DNA from: Thermoflexales bacterium
Lineage (GTDB): Bacteria; Chloroflexota; Anaerolineae; B4-G1; SLSP01
Length of the DNA: 8,354 nucleotides
Assembly: GCA_007130345.1 (NCBI GenBank)
Contig: SLSP01000332.1
Coordinates: forward strand, 1 to 8,354
Reading direction: 5' to 3'
Positions within the stretch are counted from its first letter, which is position 1, and each line of letters begins with the position of its first letter. Below the pieces are notes generated by a model. It made no database searches and had not been told where the DNA came from. It saw only the letters and a list, made by a program, of their open reading frames with translations. The translations under genes were made by a program, and so were the position numbers. Shown piece by piece: positions 5,342 to 8,354 of the stretch.

Positions 5342-6395
5342 ACGCAGTCTCCACGTCCACCGCCATACAGAAGCCCCCCAACCACAGGTGTTGACCAGGC
5401 TTGAGAGGCACCCACGTATCCCTGGAAATCGGGATGCCATCGACTTTGGTGCCGTTGCTGCTCTCCAGGTCAGTCACTTCCAGCCGCCCCTCATAGCAAC
5501 GCACCGCCGCGTGCCGCCGCGAAACCAACAGCGCGACATCGCCCTCTTCGTTGAGGTTGATGTCCGGCGCGAAGCCCAACCGGGGATCGGCGCGGCCTAG
5601 CGTCACCTCGCCCGCGCAGGGCATCGAGAAGGTGCGCCCGGAAGCGGTGGCGTAGAGCCGATAGACGAGGGACGGTTCAGACCAATGCGGGGGCGCGGTG
5701 GTCATCAGCATCTCGCACGAGCCTAAGCGGACGCGATCCCCTTGCTGCATGACGTGTTCCTGCTTGGGTTCCAATCGCTTGTCGTTGATCCAGGTGCCGG
5801 TGAGGCTGCCAAAATCCTCGATGAAGTGTTTGCCATCCCGCGCCGTGATGCGCGCGTGCAAGAACGCCACACTATGCTGCTGGTCATCGTGGGTCAGATC
5901 CACATCGGGCGAGATGCGGCTCAGGGAATCGAGACAGCCCAACGTCAACGACCCTTCTGCCGGGAGCAAAATCCGATGGCCCGTTTCGGGCACCTCCAGG
6001 ATGGGCGCGGTCGGTACGATTTTGGCGGGCGGCGGCTTAGCGTTAGCACCCGCCTCGCGCTGTTTCCGCAACATCGCCTGAATCTCACGCGAGTCCATCA
6101 ACAGCGTGGGGCTATCCTCCATCAAGTCCTGCGGCTCTTCCGTGGGCGTGTCCGAACTTCCGGCGATTCTGCGGGCGCGGTGGAGCAACCCGCGCTGCTC
6201 AGATTGGCCTATCTCCGGTTCTTGCTCCAGGTGAGGACACGCTTGTTGCATGTGCTGCTCCATCAAGGACGTGACCTTGCCCTCCTCAAAGGCTTTGCGC
6301 AACAACCGCTTGGCCCCCGGAGAGAGCGGCATCCGCTCAATGCACTGCTCCACGACTTCGGGTATGCAATCTAGACACCTTATTTCGCTGTTCAA
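5340..6395 (-). CDS. Two-FHA-domain protein with Cys-containing N-terminus, TTG start
   Basis: 351 residues starting at TTG 6395-6393. AGGAG lies 5 nt upstream (6405-6401) and an in-frame stop at 6413-6411 leaves no better start. The N-terminus carries C7-x2-C10, C18 and C53-P-H55 (possible metal site) in a short helical region. An acidic linker (about 80-130) has TP/SP sites (SDTPTEE, EDSPTLL). FHA domain 1 (about 148-232) is degenerate: LGC replaces LGR and the usual SR-x-H reads FLHARI, although GSLTGTWIN is kept. FHA domain 2 (about 263-349) is intact: LGR (266-268), SRRHA (292-296) and ESSNGT (311-316). FHA domains bind phosphothreonine peptides, so domain 2 should be functional and domain 1 probably not. 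The linker threonines could be sites for a Ser/Thr kinase, possibly for intramolecular binding as in GarA-type proteins. That is inference; no such kinase is in the window. Confidence 0.9.
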   Translation of the reverse strand: MNSEIRCLDCIPEVVEQCIERMPLSPGAKRLLRKAFEEGKVTSLMEQHMQQACPHLEQEPEIGQSEQRGLLHRARRIAGSSDTPTEEPQDLMEDSPTLLMDSREIQAMLRKQREAGANAKPPPAKIVPTAPILEVPETGHRILLPAEGSLTLGCLDSLSRISPDVDLTHDDQQHSVAFLHARITARDGKHFIEDFGSLTGTWINDKRLEPKQEHVMQQGDRVRLGSCEMLMTTAPPHWSEPSLVYRLYATASGRTFSMPCAGEVTLGRADPRLGFAPDINLNEEGDVALLVSRRHAAVRCYEGRLEVTDLESSNGTKVDGIPISRDTWVPLKPGQHLWLGGFCMAVDVETA

Positions 6396-6425
6396 ATTAT
6401 CTCCTCGCTCTCACGCTTATCTATA

Positions 6426-6454
6426 AGTTTACTATCAAGCGCGGCAGATGACAA
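6426..6454 (-). promoter_or_regulatory. Weak candidate promoter of the FHA gene
   Basis: On the minus strand TTGTCA (6454-6449) and TAAACT (6431-6426) are separated by 17 nt. The -35 matches 5 of 6 but the -10 only 4 of 6. The start would be about 25 nt upstream of the TTG codon. No better candidate was seen. Confidence 0.3.
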
Positions 6455-6502
6455 GCGTTATGTGGCCTGGGTGACTCACCGCATTTAAGCATCCCGCGCT
6501 TG

Positions 6503-6530
6503 TTGACCTCCCACGCAATCTCAGTACAAT
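6503..6530 (+). promoter_or_regulatory. Promoter of the molybdenum hydroxylase gene
   Basis: TTGACC (6503-6508) and TACAAT (6525-6530) are separated by 16 nt, each one base off consensus. Transcription would start near 6537, so the heptamer array at 6557-6605 would lie in the 5' untranslated region of about 110 nt. Confidence 0.65.
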
Positions 6531-6556
6531 AGAAGTCAGACAACCTGAAGCGTACC

Positions 6557-6605
6557 TTTGACGTTTCATGTTTCACGTTTGACATTTCACGCCTCACGTT
6601 TCACG
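6557..6605 (+). repeat. Third heptamer array, seven units
   Basis: Seven units lie back to back: TTTGACG (6557), TTTCATG (6564), TTTCACG (6571), TTTGACA (6578), TTTCACG (6585), CCTCACG (6592), TTTCACG (6599). They share the TTTSACG consensus with the two arrays at 3327-3353 and 3415-3456. This one is single, without an inverted partner, and lies between the promoter and the ribosome-binding site of the next gene. Confidence 0.9.
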
Positions 6606-6649
6606 TTCAACAACGTCTGAACCTCTCAACCCTAGAAGGAGCCAGTTTT

Positions 6650-8354
6650 ATGAAAATTACCGTAACCCTGAATGGCAAATCCACAACGTTGGAAACCCAA
6701 CCCCGCGAGACGCTGTTTCACCTCCTGCGACGCAACGGCATCCACAGCGTGAAGTTCGGCAGCGAAGATGGCGCGGATGGCTTCAGCACCGTGCTGGTGG
6801 ATGGCAAACTGTGCAACAGCATCGTCACGCTGGCCGCGCAGGTCGATGGCAAGGACGTGTTCACCGTCGAGGGGCTGGCCGGACATCAGCGCCCCGGCTG
6901 GAACCAGAAGGCCGGCTGGCATCCCATCCAGCAGGCGTTCATCGAGAGCGGCGCGATCCAGAGCGGGTACGACACGCCCGCGCTGATCCTCGCGGCGAAG
7001 GCGCTGCTGGAGCGCAATCCCAAGCCCACCGCCGCCGCCGTGCGCGACGCGATCAGCGGTATCGTCTCCCGCGAGACGGGCTACACCAAGCCCGTGATGG
7101 CGATTCTGCGCGCCGCCGCGTACTTGCGCGGCGAAGACCCCGGCCCGCTGGAGGGCGCTCCCGGCGATGAGATGTTCCTGATGCCAGAGGGCCTGCTCCC
7201 CTCTGCGGATACGCCAGAACCGCTGTTCAGCGGTGGCGGCTTCGGTACGGGGACGCAGACCCGCGTGAAGACGCAGCCTAAAGTCGTGCTCACCACCGAG
7301 GCGGAACAGTTCAACGTGGTCGGCAAGCCCCTGCCCAAAGTGGACGCGCCCAAGCTGGCACAGGGCAAACCGGCCTTCGTCGCCGACTTCGAGCGACCGG
7401 GCATGCTCTATGGCAAAATCCTGCACAGCCCGCACGCCCACGCCCGCATCAAGGCCATCGACACCCGCGAGGCCGAGGCGCTGGAAGGCGTCCACGCGGT
7501 GCTGACCTACAAGAACGTGCCGCGCGTGGTCTACTCGACCGCCGGGCAGTCCTACCCCATCCCCGGCCCGCTGGATTACGTGAGCTTCGACAACAAGGTG
7601 CGCTACGTGGGCGACCGCGTCGCCGCCGTCGCCGCCGAGACGCCGGAGATCGCCGAGCACGCGCTCGAACTCATCCAAGTAGAGTACGAAGTCCTGCCGC
7701 CGGTGCTCAGTATCGACGCGGCGATGGCGCCCGACGCGCCCATCATCCACGACCAGGACGACTATGTGGATTTCGGCGATAGCGATCCGTCCAAGAACCT
7801 GGTCGCCAAAGTGGACATTCGCGTGGGGGATGTGGACGCCGTCTGCGCCGAGGCCGACCGCGTCTTCGAGACGACGGTAGATACGCAGAAGATGAAGCAC
7901 ATCCCGCTGGAACCCTGGGTCACGCTCACCTATTGGGATGAGGACGACCGGCTGGTGATTCTCACCTCGACGCAGGTTCCGTTCCACGTGCGCCGCATCC
8001 TGGCCCCCGTGCTCGGCCTCTCTGAGGGGCAGATTCGCGTGATCAAGCCCCGCGTCGGCGCGGCCTTCGGCAACAAGCAGGAAGTCTACGAGGACATCCC
8101 CGCGCACCTGACCATCGCCACCGGCCGCCCGGTGCTGCTGGAGCTGACCCGCGAGGAGCAGTTCATCTACACCGTCACCCGGCACGCGATGCGGGTCAAG
8201 TTCCGCGTGGGCGTGGACGCGGACGCCAAGATCGTGGCGCAGGATATGTTCGCGTGGAGCGATACCGGCGCGTATGGCGGGCACGGCCTCACGGTGCTCG
8301 GCAACACCGGGCACAAGACCCTGCCGCTGTACGCCTCGCCCAACGTGCGCTTCC
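6650..8354 (+). CDS. Xanthine-oxidase-family molybdenum hydroxylase, fused; N-terminal [2Fe-2S] domain lacks all cluster cysteines; 3' end cut
   Basis: ATG at 6650 behind AAGGAG (6636-6641, 8 nt spacing); 568 codons are visible before the edge. Residues 1-80 follow the ferredoxin-like domain of the family (TVTLNGK, TVLVDGK) and 81-160 the helical second cluster domain (GAIQSGYDTP, SGIVSRETGY). The eight ligand cysteines are replaced: S38, D43, S46 and I58 in the first domain, S105, D108, S140 and E142 in the second. After a linker (about 165-225) comes the hammerhead domain (about 240-350, SPHAHARI, YVGDRVAAVAAE) and the start of the molybdopterin-binding domain, with HIPLEP (417-422), STQVP (440-444) and VGAAFGNK (469-476), nearer to the FGNK of CoxL-type enzymes than to GGGFGGK. 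The active-site loop and the molybdenum-ligating region lie beyond the window. A hydroxylase using Mo is expected, but electron exit through iron-sulfur clusters is not possible as encoded. The substrate is unknown. Confidence 0.88.
   Translation, partial: MKITVTLNGKSTTLETQPRETLFHLLRRNGIHSVKFGSEDGADGFSTVLVDGKLCNSIVTLAAQVDGKDVFTVEGLAGHQRPGWNQKAGWHPIQQAFIESGAIQSGYDTPALILAAKALLERNPKPTAAAVRDAISGIVSRETGYTKPVMAILRAAAYLRGEDPGPLEGAPGDEMFLMPEGLLPSADTPEPLFSGGGFGTGTQTRVKTQPKVVLTTEAEQFNVVGKPLPKVDAPKLAQGKPAFVADFERPGMLYGKILHSPHAHARIKAIDTREAEALEGVHAVLTYKNVPRVVYSTAGQSYPIPGPLDYVSFDNKVRYVGDRVAAVAAETPEIAEHALELIQVEYEVLPPVLSIDAAMAPDAPIIHDQDDYVDFGDSDPSKNLVAKVDIRVGDVDAVCAEADRVFETTVDTQKMKHIPLEPWVTLTYWDEDDRLVILTSTQVPFHVRRILAPVLGLSEGQIRVIKPRVGAAFGNKQEVYEDIPAHLTIATGRPVLLELTREEQFIYTVTRHAMRVKFRVGVDADAKIVAQDMFAWSDTGAYGGHGLTVLGNTGHKTLPLYASPNVRF

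Noticed and set aside
6632..8314. 560-residue open frame on the minus strand opposite the hydroxylase gene
   Set aside because: It mirrors the GC-rich codon pattern of the plus-strand gene, is rich in His/Arg/Gly/Val without any family motif, and the plus frame has clear domains.

Overview
The window is about 8.3 kb of GC-rich bacterial chromosome with Shine-Dalgarno-led genes and recurrent TACAAT/TATAAT -10 boxes. A membrane-free orphan histidine kinase, FHA proteins, effector-associated-domain conflict proteins and a fused molybdenum hydroxylase suggest a Chloroflexota (Anaerolineae-like) organism. This assignment is inference, because no rRNA or housekeeping marker is present.

Layout. Positions 1-3259 carry four genes on the minus strand. 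In transcription order they are a short-chain dehydrogenase (2441-3259), a trypsin-like serine protease with an N-terminal effector-associated domain (1214-2326), a small ribbon-helix-helix protein (805-1164), and a TIR protein with the same kind of N-terminal domain that runs off the left edge (1-674). The last three look like a defence or conflict island. The protease and the TIR protein share an adaptor domain whose key residues align almost position for position, while their effector halves are unrelated. The dehydrogenase looks like ordinary metabolism.

Positions 3260-3675 are a divergent intergenic region that contains an inverted pair of degenerate heptamer arrays (TTTSACG). A cytoplasmic sensor-less histidine kinase (3676-4458) follows on the plus strand and ends in a strong intrinsic terminator. 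Next come two extended -10 promoters and a GC-rich leader that can fold into a multi-branched, possibly pseudoknotted RNA. A GrpB-family protein (4767-5321) follows. It converges on a two-FHA-domain protein (5340-6395, minus strand, TTG start), and a perfect hairpin spans the two stop codons.

Positions 6396-6649 are a second divergent region with a third heptamer array. The right end (6650 to the edge) encodes a xanthine-oxidase-family molybdenum hydroxylase with a fused N-terminal [2Fe-2S]-type domain. All eight cluster-ligand cysteine positions in that domain hold Ser, Asp, Glu or Ile. The fold signature is kept but the clusters should be absent, which is the most unusual observation in the window.

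Functional links beyond the 1-2326 island are weak. The kinase and the FHA protein are both signalling components but do not share an operon.
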